64,000 nt of DNA from Strigops habroptila (taxonomy: Eukaryota; Chordata; Aves; Psittaciformes; Psittacidae). Where the stretch lies: positions 59,761,225 through 59,825,224 of the forward strand of contig NC_044282.2 of the NCBI RefSeq assembly GCF_004027225.2, written 5' to 3'. The notes under the pieces were generated by a model. It saw only the letters and a program-made list of their open reading frames with translations, did not search any database and was not told the DNA's origin. Position numbers and translations under genes: made by a program. Positions within the stretch are counted from its first letter, which is position 1; each line of letters begins with the position of its first letter. Below, piece by piece: positions 38,172 through 49,731 of this stretch.

Positions 38172-38243
38172 TGACCCCGGTGTGATTCGAACACACAGCC
38201 TTCTGATCTGGAGTCAGACGCGCTGCCCTTGTGCCACGAGGTC
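38172..38243 (-). tRNA. tRNA-Trp (CCA), right arm, probably weakened
   Basis: The mirror copy of the left-arm tRNA-Trp, with anticodon loop CTCCAGA and T loop TTCGAAT. The 5' side of the D stem reads GCAC instead of GCGC, which puts an A-C mismatch in the D stem. No nearby T-run terminator is present. It may be a decaying copy. Confidence 0.8.
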
Positions 38244-38296
38244 AGGATGGAGGTGCACAGCTTCCCAGCACGGACCATGACGGGGGCGGTGGGAAT

Positions 38297-38330
38297 GTCC
38301 TCTCCATGGGGACGTCCTCTCCATGGGGAC
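38297..38330. repeat. 17-bp tandem duplication
   Basis: Two identical copies of GTCCTCTCCATGGGGAC just at the outer limit of the right-arm homology. The left side has a single, diverged equivalent. Confidence 0.85.
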
Positions 38331-38999
38331 TACGCCAGGGGTGTCCAGGCACCCCAGCAAGGCTGTAGTGTGGATGGGAAGGGGTAACCTGGGGAGAGAG
38401 CAGCCAAGGGCTGTCTGCAGTGGGGAGTCCAGGCTGCAGGATGAACGCGCAGGGTGGGATGGGGACATCTTCAGGGTCAGCGCAGGTAGAAGCTCGTCTC
38501 AGGGATGCTGTGACATAAGAATGGCGGCCCAGGGCGGAACACAGGGAATGTATGTGGTCCGCTCCTGCAGCACAACCCGAGGTGGGCTTTGGGTATACAC
38601 CCAGAGAAGGTGGTGGACAGTGCAGAGACTGAGCAGACAGCCCTTGGGCTTGGTCCAGTCAGAGCTAGACACTACAGCTCCTGATGTCCTGCCACAGCCA
38701 CAGCCTTGTGTCAGCTCATAATGGCATCTGGACCTTCTACAAGGAAGGGAAGACATCCCACCAGTGCAAGCAATGTCCACCAACAGCACAGGCTAAGTCC
38801 ACCTCTAGCTCTGGCTGCGCAGCCCTTTCCTCATGGGTGGCTAGTGCAAGCTTGTCATGGACAAAGGTGCCAGAGAGGAGGTGAAACATTCCTTCTACCT
38901 CTCCAACTCCATGCCTACCCCAGAATCGTGAAAGAAGCTTGCTGGCTACAAGTCCGTCTGCGGCAGGGACAAGCTGGCGGCACAATACGGGCAGGGGCT

Positions 39000-39048
39000 G
39001 GGAACAGCATGCAATGGACAAAGTGCCAGGAGAACCCTGCTTGGCTCA
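39000..39048 (+). pseudogene. Decayed tRNA-Arg relic
   Basis: A 49-nt remnant of a tRNA-Arg gene. GCAATGGACAA matches the D arm of the Arg copies, and CCCTGCTTGGCTCA matches the T stem and acceptor end, while the anticodon arm is missing. The 3' flank (CTCCTGCCCACAGCCTGGCC) matches that of the spacer tRNA-Arg (TTCCTGCCCACAGCCCGGCC), which confirms a shared origin by duplication. Confidence 0.7.
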
Positions 39049-41544
39049 GCCTACTCCTGCCCACAGCCTGGCCATGGTGGAGGTGGTGGGGATCAGGCTG
39101 CCCTGGTGTCCTTTGGAACTGGTGGGTAAGTGGCCTTGGGTTCTGCCCTGCCTCTGGCTTATCCCCTTTCTCTACCATGTGTTCTGCCAGCAACAAGACA
39201 TTTTTCTCAAAACCAGTTATTGTTACACCTCATTGTTCCCCACTGCCCTACCTTAGGCCTTATATCACAAGTTCTAACATCTTTGTACTCAGTTCCTGTT
39301 TACCCTGCAGCTGATATTAAAAACCTTAGGGTTGGAGCTCTGACACTGTTATTAACATGTCTCTTTTCTTTTAGAGAAAATTAAGTATGCATGTTTGTGA
39401 TGTAATGCTGAATCTATTGTTGTTAGTAAGAATGATCCATTTCAGAAAAACCCAGAGAAAGGACAAAAATTGAGAAAACAGTTTGTAAATGCAAATAAAA
39501 ATTACAGCACCCAAATGAGGAATTGCATAAGTGATAGTTTAATAGATGTGTTTATTTTCTGCAGTGAAGATAGTTATCTAGTTATGCTTAAGACAGTTTG
39601 CTTGAATTGCATAGTCAGTGAGCTACTCCTCCACCATCTGTGAGTACTGTGTGTAAACACCTGAGATGTACAATATTTATCTGGATGGAAAGACCACTGC
39701 TCAACTTGATTAGATTCCTATTGTGGATAATTGTTTGAGAGCAGAGCCACAGCACTCTCACCCAGGCTAGTTCTAGGGTACATTTCTACGTGGAAATGTT
39801 CTTCTCTTGTGAAAAAAGAAATCTGAGCAGAAGTCTCTGAAACCCTGCATTTTCAAGCTTTTGAGAATGAGCTTTATTTAAAAAAAACCCCAAATAATAA
39901 TAACTGGCATCATATGGTAACTGCTCTCTGACTGTACAAGGCAGCATTGATTAGCAATGTGTTAGGTGAAGGCCTCCTAGGGTGGGATGCTGCTTTGGAA
40001 ACCTGAATGTGTCTACAAGGAAGATGCCTGCCTGCACGCTAGCAAGCAGAGCTCCCATTATTACTGTAATTACAAAGGTTTTTAAAGGATTTTTACATAA
40101 ATGGTAAAAATTATATGAATTTAGAAAAAAGTTAACTTTCTAGTTATACACTTACCCTGAATGTGAGCAACTCGCTCCAGTCCCTAAAATTCGATGTATG
40201 AAACCAAAACCCATCCTTGCTCTCCAAACATATCAATAATCCTCACGCACTTACACTGTGAACGATCAGTGCTGAAGATGGAACAACGAGGCAGACATCT
40301 ACGTTCTATCTGAGCAAACCCTGCCTACAAGGGACTTGCTGTCCGTTCCCCACCAGCGTGTCTTCCCGCAAGAGGGAGCCATGAACCAGTTGATAGGCTC
40401 CACAAGCTGCAAAGCCGGGCTGGAGAAGCATTTTGCTCAGTGAAGGACTGTCCATACCTAGGACAGGCTGAATATTCAGCTTGTTTCTTTCCTGGAAATA
40501 CAGGTCTTTTTACACAGCCCATATATTTTGGGGGGCTATTCAGACCCACTGGTCTCTGTTAGACTTTCCCATCAGCCCACAGTTTTGTAGAAGTCCCTGA
40601 TGTGGCCACACTGGCACCTCTCCTCACCTATCCAACTCTGGCACTTTCTTAATTTCCAGCTGCATGGCACAATGGGAGAGATTCAGCTGCCTAAATTCAG
40701 GTATCTAGTGTTGTATCTAGTGTTGTGGGCTATGCTGCCTGGTGTCTATTTGCCCCTTCAGCAGCACTGAGTATCCCACAGACCTCTGTCTCATGCTAAT
40801 ATCTCAGATGCTCCAGGACATCTATAGTGTCATTGTGTTCAGGCAACTGAATCCTGCCTGAGGGTGGGAGTCATCTCAAAGATCTGGACGTTTAAAGTAG
40901 GTGTCTCTACCTACTGGGTTCCTACTCCAGTCTGACAAATACAGGGTCGGATCCCGTCTGAGAGCTGAGACAGTCCCCTTGGCTTCAGTGAGAACCTGAG
41001 CCAAGTGAAGTTTTCTTGTCAAGGCCTTTGTTTCATCTATTTCCCTGGAGTGCCTGAAAATGGACATAAACAGCAATCCTGGCTGCCTGGGACACTCAAT
41101 GTCATCCGCAAATTTGAAACTAAAAGCTAACAAAGAAACCAGAAGGGCAGAGAACAATACACATTGAGTAAGGAGAAGGTTTATATTGTTGATACCAAGG
41201 CCAGTGGGTCAGAACAACATCAATAAATGTCACGTATAAAAAGAGGTTCAGGTGAGTGACACTGGTAGTTCTGCTCTGAAGGAGAACCTATGTTATAAGC
41301 TACTGTTTCAGTATGACTGCTGGTAGCACAATTCAAGCACTGTGTGGACCTATCCTTGTGAAAACTCTATCATGAATCTCACTTGTCCTCTGTTCTTTGC
41401 ACACCTGCAAAACTGAGGGTGCTGCTCATGACACCTACAAACTCTGATAAGCTGCACCTCATGTGTGACCCTGCTGCATGTCCAGTGATGCAACACCAGT
41501 TCCCAAGAGAAAGCAATAAGAGGTAATGGGCATCCCATCTGTAA

Positions 41545-41920
41545 AGCCTGGAGTAGAAAAGGCTCCAGGAGACCTTAGAGCAGCTTCCAGTACCTAAAGG
41601 GTCTGACAAGGAAGCTGGAGAGGGGCTTTTGACAAGGGCCTGTAGGGATAGGACAAGGGGGAATGGCTTTGAGCTGACAGAGGGGAGATTGAGATGAGAT
41701 ATTAGGCAGAAGCTCTTCCCTGTGAGGGTAGTGAGGCCCTGGCACAGGTTGCCCAGAGAAGCTGTGGCTGCCCCATCCCTGGCAGTGTTCAAAGCCAGGC
41801 TGGATGGGGCTTGGAACAATCTGCTCTAGTGGAAAGTGTCACTGACCGTGGCAGGGAGTTGGAACTGGATGAGCTTTAAGGTCCTTTCCAACCCAAACTG
41901 TTCTGTGACTCTATGAAACA
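41545..41920 (+). mobile_element. CR1 LINE 3' fragment
   Basis: Contains AGAAAAGGCTCCAGGAGACC, GGGCTTTTGACAAGGGCCTG, GTGGCTGCCCCATCCCTGGC and the terminal CTGTTCTGTGACTCTATGA. It is similar to the copy at 9.4-10.0 kb. Confidence 0.93.
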
Positions 41921-43146
41921 CAGTAAATAATTTTATTTTGTTCTGTGAAATGTGCTGTGAAGAAAAAAAAGAAACCATTTTTCTTTGTCAATCTACACTT
42001 GAAAACCCAGAAAAGTGACAAAGCATTTCCTCATTACTGTCTGGTGCTGAGAGTAGACAAATGCTTATTTCTAGTTTATGGGCATCCCTAAAGCATTTGA
42101 TGCTGTGTAAGAAAACAGCACGAGTACTCGAGGGTTGAACAATGGCTTCAGGCAATAGGTACAGGAACCTGCAGTGCTGACTGCTTCTAAGATGGCAAGA
42201 TTTCACATATTAAGTAGAAAAAACATTTTTTTTTTTTAATAATACAGTCTGTTCCATGGAAATGAAGTCCTGGCAGCCCAAGCACAAACCAAGCTGGTTA
42301 ATTCTAGACTGCTGTAACACCTTGTTCTTGGACTATTGCGCTAGCGTTTGAGGAATTGAAGTGTGGGAGAGGAGTGGGACATACTCGCTCAGCCCAGGGG
42401 AGACTTTCTGACAAATTCCACATGCTTTTATATAAGTATATTATGAAAACAAATGATCTCTCTGCAGAAGTGCAGGTTGATGCATTCTGACTGACACATA
42501 AGTTTTCTATGAGACGACAACCTACTCGAACTGAAACATTGTGAAAAGAACCTTAATTAATCTGCACAACTTTCTTAATAACCTGTTACTTTACCTCTGA
42601 GGTGTATGTTCTTCATTCTTTAACATTCAGATGCTTGCTTTGCATGACAAAAGTGGAGATGGAAAATGACTCATGGTCTGTGCTGGTTTGAACAGAATGG
42701 GTTAACTAACCATCTAGATATTTTCCAAGGTGTTTGAAAGCAAAATGAGCAAGTGCAGCATCCTAGAAACATAGTTCCTAACCACTGAGAACATCTGTAC
42801 TTTCAACTGCAGCCTGGAGATCAGGGTTCAAGGCAGATTTGTCTTGCAAGTTAGCAAGTACACGGCATGGTAGGTGGGGAGAGAGAGAGATAGAGGAGGT
42901 TCATGGCACAGGGATTGGGCTGTGTTTCTGATGGTGTAAGGGGTGGGTTAGGAGGAGGTAGACTGGTTCAGACAGTCAGGGTTGCAGGGAAAAAAAGTTT
43001 GAACAGCTGAAGCAGAGCAAAGCTAAAGCCCCAGGAGAAGAGCAGTGAGGGGATAATCTTTTCCCTTGTGCCCATACATCCAAGGGTGTGCATTTGTCTT
43101 CAATATCCCCTCACATCTCTATGAATAATGCTCTGTAACACCCCTA

Positions 43147-44030
43147 TCATAGAATCATAGACTCATTGAATAGTTTAGGTGAAAGGTACCTTAAAGCTCA
43201 TCCAGTTCCAACCCCCTGCCACGGGCAGGGACACCTTCCTCTAGACCAGGTTGCTCCAAGCCCCGTCCAACCTGGCCTTGAACACTGCCAGGGATGGGGC
43301 AGCCACAGCTTCTCTGGGCACCTTGTGCCAGGGCCTCACCACCCTCACAGGGAACAACTTCTTCCTAAGATCTCATCTAAATCTCCCCTCTGTCAGTTTA
43401 AAAGCATTCCCCCTTGTCCTGTCCCTATAGGCCCTTGTCAAAAGTCCCTCTCCAGATTTCTTGCTGAAGGTGCACTCAATCTCACTGTCCGTGTCACAAC
43501 CAAAGATGTTGAACAGCACCAGTCCCAATACCAATCTCTGAGGGACACCACTCCCCATTCGTCTCTACTTATACATAGAGCCATTGACCACAACTCTCCG
43601 AGTGCAGCCATCCAGCCAAGTCCTTACCCACCGAGTGATCCATTTGTCCAATCCATGCCTCCTCAGTTTAGAGACAAAGATATTGTGTAGGACAGTGTCA
43701 AATGCTTTGCACAAATCCAGCTAGATGACAACAGTTGCTCTTCCCTTACGACTTAGCATAGTTTCCAGGAGGATCTGCTCCATGATCTTGCCGGGCACTG
43801 AGGTGAGACTGACCAGCCTGTAGTTCCCTGGGTCTTCCTTTTTTCCCTTTTTAAAACTGGGGGTTATGTTTCCTTTTTTCCAGTCCGTGGGAACGTCACC
43901 AGACTGCCACAACTTCTCAAATAGGATGCATAGTGGCTTGGCCACTTCATCCGCCAGTTCCCTCAGGATCTGCAGGTGCCTCTCGGCATGACCCATGGAC
44001 TTGTTCACCTTCAGGTTCCTTAGATGGTCT
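43147..44030 (-). mobile_element. CR1 LINE with reverse transcriptase part
   Basis: The longest CR1 copy here. On the minus strand it encodes recognisable reverse-transcriptase pieces: [55 protein letters not shown], then LDLCKAFDTVLHN and FNIFGCDTDSEIECTFSK. The frame contains stop codons. After TFSK the sequence jumps to the 3' region, so the segment that would carry the FADD catalytic motif is absent. The 3' tail ends at 43147 with ATTCTATGA-type repeats. The copy is 5'-truncated, internally deleted and inactive. Confidence 0.93.
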
Positions 44031-47000
44031 CAGCCTGATCTTCTCCTACAAAGGGTTATTTTTCATTCTCCCAGTCCCTGCTTGGGACTATCTGGAGTAC
44101 TCACGACATTTCCACAGGGTGACGAGGTATGGTATTGGTCCAGCCTCATCCTGAAGGGTGCCTAAGAATATCACTAGATGACTATCTTGCTGCCGCAGAA
44201 ATCTCCTACCCACTGTTGAAAATGGAAGTTCAGACACGTAGCTCACATGGATATGAATATGTGACTGAAGCCTACCTCTGTTTTCTAAGCCATGCCCTGC
44301 ACTTTACTTTTTTAATGCAGAAGGAACACCAGGAGACACCATAAGAGACTTGCTCCAGAAGAGCCTGTTGGCTAAGGCAATCTCAAATACTAGCAGGAGA
44401 GAGTTTTAGATCTGACTACCTCAGGCCATTAGCCATCCCAGAGTAGACCAAGGATCCTTTCTTAACTAAGAATTACTGATTTGATGCTTGTATGAAATTT
44501 GCAACAATTTGGCCTGGAAGTTGTGAGGGGGTTTGCTGATACTGGCTGCATTTATTAAATAATTCTGGAGAGAAAGCAGAATGACTGATAGTTCAGTTGG
44601 ACATGCTGACTGTTCCTCAGGTATTTTCTATATACAGAAGGCTGCTTAAAAGCCTGGATAAAACTAAGGAAACATCATTTCATGGGGGTTTTCTAACGAT
44701 CCAACTCCTATTTCTTTTGTGTCTTATACTTGCACAGCAAAGAAAGTTTCACTTCACTATGAACAGAAATTTTCACATTAAGTGAAACCATTTTTGTCCC
44801 CAATGGCACTTTCATAGCAGTAACTTGGAGAAGTCCCAGTTCACTTCAGTCAAATCAAACCCCCATCTGCTTTCCAGTTGGATGCATCACTCAGAAGTTC
44901 AGCTATGCATGCAATCATAATCTACAGGCTGTAGATTACTCACAGGCAATTTAACTACAAACCTATTGATCTGATGACATTTTGTGCTTATCTTTTCTCA
45001 TTGGAGAACAAAACGTTTTCTGTGTGCAGGCAGCAGGGCTTGGGATGTCTTGGACACTTTCCCATTGGTCTAACAGGAAGCTGCATATATTACTGCTATG
45101 CAAAAGAATATCTGATTGGAAGCTGCTTCTACAGCAAATAAATACCAAGGAATATTCTATGTTCACAAAGAATAAAGAAAAGAAATAGGAGGAATATTCT
45201 TAGCTTCAAAGATATCTCTGCTCTTCAATTCAGGCTTATTCAGGATTCTTAAATAAAAGGATTTCTCTTCTATATTTTGGTGTTGAGTATATGCTTTCCC
45301 TGTTTTCCTTCTGAAGTTACCTTCTTATGCTGCTAGATGCAATAACTTGGTTTAAGGGCAAAAATTCCAATTACACCCACTATAGACAACATGAATTAAG
45401 ACACTTTGTTTGGGTAATATGCTAGATTTCTGTGTCTCATACAAAGAAGAAGGACTCATATTTTATGAAGATTATACTTTATTTTGTTAATTAACATTTT
45501 ATCAAGCTTCTGCTGTAACTCATATTTATTGTAATGACCAAGAAAAAAATGCATGCACATAATTCATTAAATAGTCCCAGTTTGTCTGAAGACAATTATG
45601 TGGGTGATATATACAAAAATTTGATTAATGTAGAAGATGAGGAGTTTGGAAAAAAATATCTTCTACACTTCACCTCACCAAAAGTTTCCATGGAGTTTCT
45701 CGGGCAAGTCTCTCAAAAGGGAAAAAAATGAACCAGCTGGGTATCTAAGCCCACACGTATTCAGATACATGAAACTAGACATCCAAGCATGAAAATTAGG
45801 GGTAGGCTTGCTCTTCATAAATAAATTTGGATTTTGTTACACCAAGGCAAGTTGTAGATGCAGCTTGCATTCACTGCAAGAATTCATATGGAATAAAGAC
45901 TTCTCAGGGCTGTTTCATACGACACTGCTGGGTAAGAGGACATTATCACCTTTTTTGCCTGACAACTCTGTAGCTAGGATATGCAAGACCTAGCTCCAGT
46001 TCTGTTTGTTTTCCCCTGGGGTACTTAGATCCATTAGTGTTCCTTTTCAGACTATCAAGTACTAAAGAAAAATATTTATTTTACATTCTTTACCCTGTTG
46101 TATGTAATATTTAAAAAATGATGCATTTACTGGAGTAGTGACAGTACCCAGGGTCTCCTGGCTTACAGAGACAGGTCTATCTGACACAGGGGTGTTTTGG
46201 TACAGATTTCTTGCTACCAAAGTGTTTTATTTTGTTTTAAAATCTTTGATCATTGCTTCACAAAGCAGGACCTTATAAATGATTCTATAACCTCTTTTTT
46301 TTCTTTTTTTTTTCCTACAAAATACCACAACCATAAGTTCACAATTGAGAACATTTAAGAATTGACCCAGTTGCCCACACATAGAGACTAGAGCCATTTC
46401 AGAGGCCCTGTGACATTAGAAATGTTGATCTCTGCCTGTGACTGGCAGATACCATGCAGGAGCTATGGCGGATCTGCACCCCCGTGGAGCAAAATCTGGA
46501 GGCCAGATGGGATTCCTGAGGCATCTTAAATGACAATAGATGCCCTTAGGTCGGGAATTGGCCAGCTAAGTAGAAGTATCTACAGCGCAGGTTTCTTAAC
46601 GTGTGCTGTCTCCTGAGGTCCCACTATTGCTAAACATGTTATTTGTGTCCTAAAACCACTAATTAAACACCTCATTCCCACACGGCCACATCCATTGTAG
46701 ATGCCTACATCTTGGTATCTGAGTATAGCACTGACCACCACCACTGAGCAGTCAGTTGACCACACATTAGTGTCCAGTGTCATTTTAATTAAGTTAGACC
46801 ACACACATGGCCACTCCTTTGCCTCTCTATTCATTCGCAGATTATCTCAGCAGTCCTGTGTCTTACCAGGTATCCCTATGAGATTCTCTGGATACCCTAG
46901 GGCAGCCCACAGGAGTCAGGCCTATACATTTGGGCAACTGAATTGAGCCCGTAATAGCAATCAACTAATATTTTCAGAAAGAAAATTGGTTGTTTAGTTG

Positions 47001-47187
47001 GTTCAGATTTTATTTTTCCATTGAGGAAATTATGCAGGAAGTAGGGAGGTATAGTTACTCTGCTTGCTTTTGTGACCCTCTGCCATTGTTCAGGTTTAGC
47101 CGTGTGCAGCGGTCAAGCTGTACTCGTTGCCTTCCACACTCACCACTGCCAAGGTTCCCTGGACAACCAGATCTGCTCCCACAGCCC

Positions 47188-47194
47188 TATAAAT
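47188..47194 (+). promoter_or_regulatory. TATA box, AvBD11
   Basis: TATAAAT 82 nt upstream of the AvBD11 start codon, consistent with a short leader in the same exon. Confidence 0.7.
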
Positions 47195-47275
47195 GCAAGA
47201 GTGCTGCCTCCTCCCCTCCTCATAGGTTCTGCTGGTGTGGCCCTTGTCTCCACACTGCAACTGAGACTTTCCACC

Positions 47276-49570
47276 ATGAAGATCTTCTGCCTCATGGCTC
47301 TTCTTCTTTTCCTCCTCCAGGCTGTTCCAGGTAAGAGAGAAGATCCACGCTGGGGTCTGCCTGTGTAGGAGGTACAACTCGCTTGTGCAGTGGTGCAGAG
47401 TGTACTTTTCTGTGCTCCTCAGCTCCTTTCCTTAGAGCTGTTCCTATTTCTCAGTCTAGAAGCAGAAGTTAACTTTTAACTTCCCCACAAAAGCCACAAT
47501 CAGGTGTTGGCTCTTTCTGACTCTGAAATCTCTTTATGCCACTTTGTGGCACTATTGGAAGGTGGTACCATGGAAATCGTCTGCTGCTTCTTATCCCAGT
47601 GTCATAAATTGTCTCCTTTGTGTATGGTAGAAGAGGGCAGAGGTGTTCTCTTGTGTTACTTAAGTTGAACTGTACCAGTGTAGTACAGTTTAGTACTTAA
47701 GCTCTCTGAATATGCTGGTTTTCCTTCCTCAGCCGTTCTGCTGCACTGACTCATTTACTGATTGTGCTTTTAGCCTTGTTTTTCTTCATGCTTAATGTAA
47801 CTCCCCATCTTGGAGTAAGGCTTTCAGAGAAGGAAGGAACCGGGCAAACCGCCTGTCTCTGTTACAAGGGGCTCTGTTATCAGCTGGGGCAGATCCCAGC
47901 TTTTGGGGTTTTTTTAGGGCATACGAGGACCATGCTGTCCCTTGCATGACCAGACTGCAGCTTTGCAGTCCCAGAATTTAGAAGCATCCAAAGGCTGGCC
48001 TGTACCTACCCACTACAACATGCATGCCCAGGATATGTTCAAAAACTTGCCATCAACAGCTACATTTTCCCCTAGTTGTACAAAGGCCTTCCTTGGAGTC
48101 CTGTGAGGTCCCATTAGTCTTCTCAACACTTGTGGAAAAGCTGCTTTGGGTTTTGGGGTATTGGTATCAGACCCCTAATTGGAGTCCCTGGGGTTTCAGC
48201 AGGAGGAAGACTATGACTGATCCTGCAACACAGCTGGAAATCCCATTTTTCCTGTAGGTCTTGGCTTGCCCAAAGATACCTTACGTTGTGTTGGATACCA
48301 TGGTTTCTGCTTCCGATCAAAATCATGCCCAGTGCCATTTGCCGCATTTGGAACATGCTCTCGGCGTCAGAAAACCTGCTGCATAGGTATGTGAACCCTG
48401 TTTACATACATGTAAAGCATGTGTGTAAACCCTGCTCTGGCAGGCAATGGTTGGACGGGAGATTGCTAAAGTCAGCAAAACACACTCTTACTCTCTTTTT
48501 GTCTCCAAATGGCTTAAGCTATCTCCTCCCATATACAAAGATGGACCTGCTTGTTCCTCCACTAAGGTCAGCATGGAGCACAGGAACAGGATTGCCATTT
48601 TGGGCTGAACAAATACCACATAGCCAAACATCCTGTCTCCAACAGAGCAGATGCCCAATGAAATAAAATAGAAATTGTGGCCCACACAGAGTCCTCCTTC
48701 TCTGAGATATCTTCCTTTAAACATCTGTTGGGGACTGCTGACTGGATCCACACTGCTATGTTTAATAGGTGCCAGCTGACCTATTCCCTGTAAATTTATC
48801 TAACTCCTTCTGGCCTTGCTTATTTTTGGAGCTCCTCAATAGCCAATGTATATCATTAGTCAATACATGCTTTATAGCCAACTGTGCTACTCAGACCTAA
48901 GGTTCGTCTGATCCAGCATCCTGTATCTCTCCATGGCCAGAAGCGGATGTTTCTACACAGTGACTCTGTGTGTGTAAAGTGACTATTAATGACATTACAA
49001 CCATGTAATTACACTTCCTTATATATTCTCCTAGCTTTCATGAATTTGCAGATCAGGATTTTTATATTCAGGCATCTTTGTATTTAAAAGTCCTTATTGG
49101 ATTTCCCCCCCTTAGATTAGGAATTCCTTCTGTTTGTTTTAAAACCTCTTCCCTTATAATTTTATTCAGTGCCACTTATTTCTGTAGTGCAAATGAAATG
49201 TAGTCACTCTGCATCCACATTTTCATACCTTTACAATATCCCTCCTTCAGTTACTTCTTTACCAAGTTGATGGGTCACAAATCCCAATTTTAGCAGAAGT
49301 ATTTCACAATCCCCATAGTCTGTCTTTGTGTCTTTGCTTTTGGAGACAGAGTGACCAGAACTTCATGACACTTTCCATGTATGAGTTGGTTCAGATGGTG
49401 GTGTAATGTTTTCTGCTCTGACTTAAATACTTTTCATTTCAGACACAACATCAAATTTCCATACTTGTCAAGATGAGGGGGGTCATTGTGTACCTCCAGA
49501 AATCGATTGTCTGGAAGAGCAAGTGGGACTTTGTCCTCACAGAGAATGGAAGTGCTGCACAGAAGTGTAA
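47276..49570 (+). CDS. AvBD11: Avian beta-defensin 11 (two-domain)
   Basis: Secreted double beta-defensin. Coding exons 47276-47330, 48258-48386 and 49443-49570 give 103 aa, within one residue of chicken AvBD11. Exon 1 is the signal MKIFCLMALLLFLLQAVP. Exon 2 encodes domain 1, C-x6-C-x5-C-x9-C-x6-CC, with RCVGYHGFCFRSKSC and FGTCSRRQKTCC. Exon 3 encodes domain 2, C-x6-C-x6-C-x7-C-x6-CC, with HTCQDEGGHC and CPHREWKCCTEV. Junctions are GT-AG (GTAAGA, CTGTAG, GTATGT, TTTCAG). Domain 1 has a net charge near +6, whereas domain 2 has nine acidic and two basic residues. Chicken domain 2, as I recall it, is near neutral. The gene is divergent from AvBD10 and followed in tandem by AvBD12. Confidence 0.95.
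48895..49220 (+). repeat. Old interspersed repeat, family unknown
   Basis: AGGTTCGTCTGATCCAGCAT followed by CCTGTATCTC and TGGCCAGAAGCGGATG resembles an old repeat common in birds and reptiles. A related stretch occurs at 62700. I could not assign a family. Confidence 0.35.
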
Positions 49571-49725
49571 TAAAGACCTCATGGAATTGCAGAAAACCAC
49601 AGAAATCCATGGCCAAGAAAAGAAACAAGTATTCTCCATGGTGTTGTAGAGAAGATGTCTGGTGTTCTCGGCATGCAAAGTGTATCATCAACTAGAGGTG
49701 ACATGTTTCCTTATATAACAAAGGC

Positions 49726-49731
49726 AATAAA
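49726..49731 (+). promoter_or_regulatory. Polyadenylation signal, AvBD11
   Basis: AATAAA 156 nt after the AvBD11 stop codon. A second AATAAA overlaps the stop codon itself and is less likely to be used. Confidence 0.6.

Larger units (their letters stand above)
36976..38275 (-). repeat. Right arm of large inverted repeat
   Basis: Inverted partner of 33862-35161 with paired positions adding to 72137. It carries a tRNA-Arg and a tRNA-Trp in mirrored order. The inner edge ends within a few bases of 36976, where the arms diverge abruptly. Weaker homology runs outward to about 38310. Confidence 0.95.
39076..47187. other. Intergenic between tRNA island and AvBD11
   Basis: No gene recognised. Two CR1 copies, listed separately, are the only elements I could name. 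A stretch near 42679 begins like an avian LTR, but the resemblance is too short to call. Confidence 0.55.

Noticed and set aside
42677-42800. Possible start of an avian LTR
   Set aside because: Only a dozen bases resemble the LTR start; no end repeat or family-specific stretch follows.
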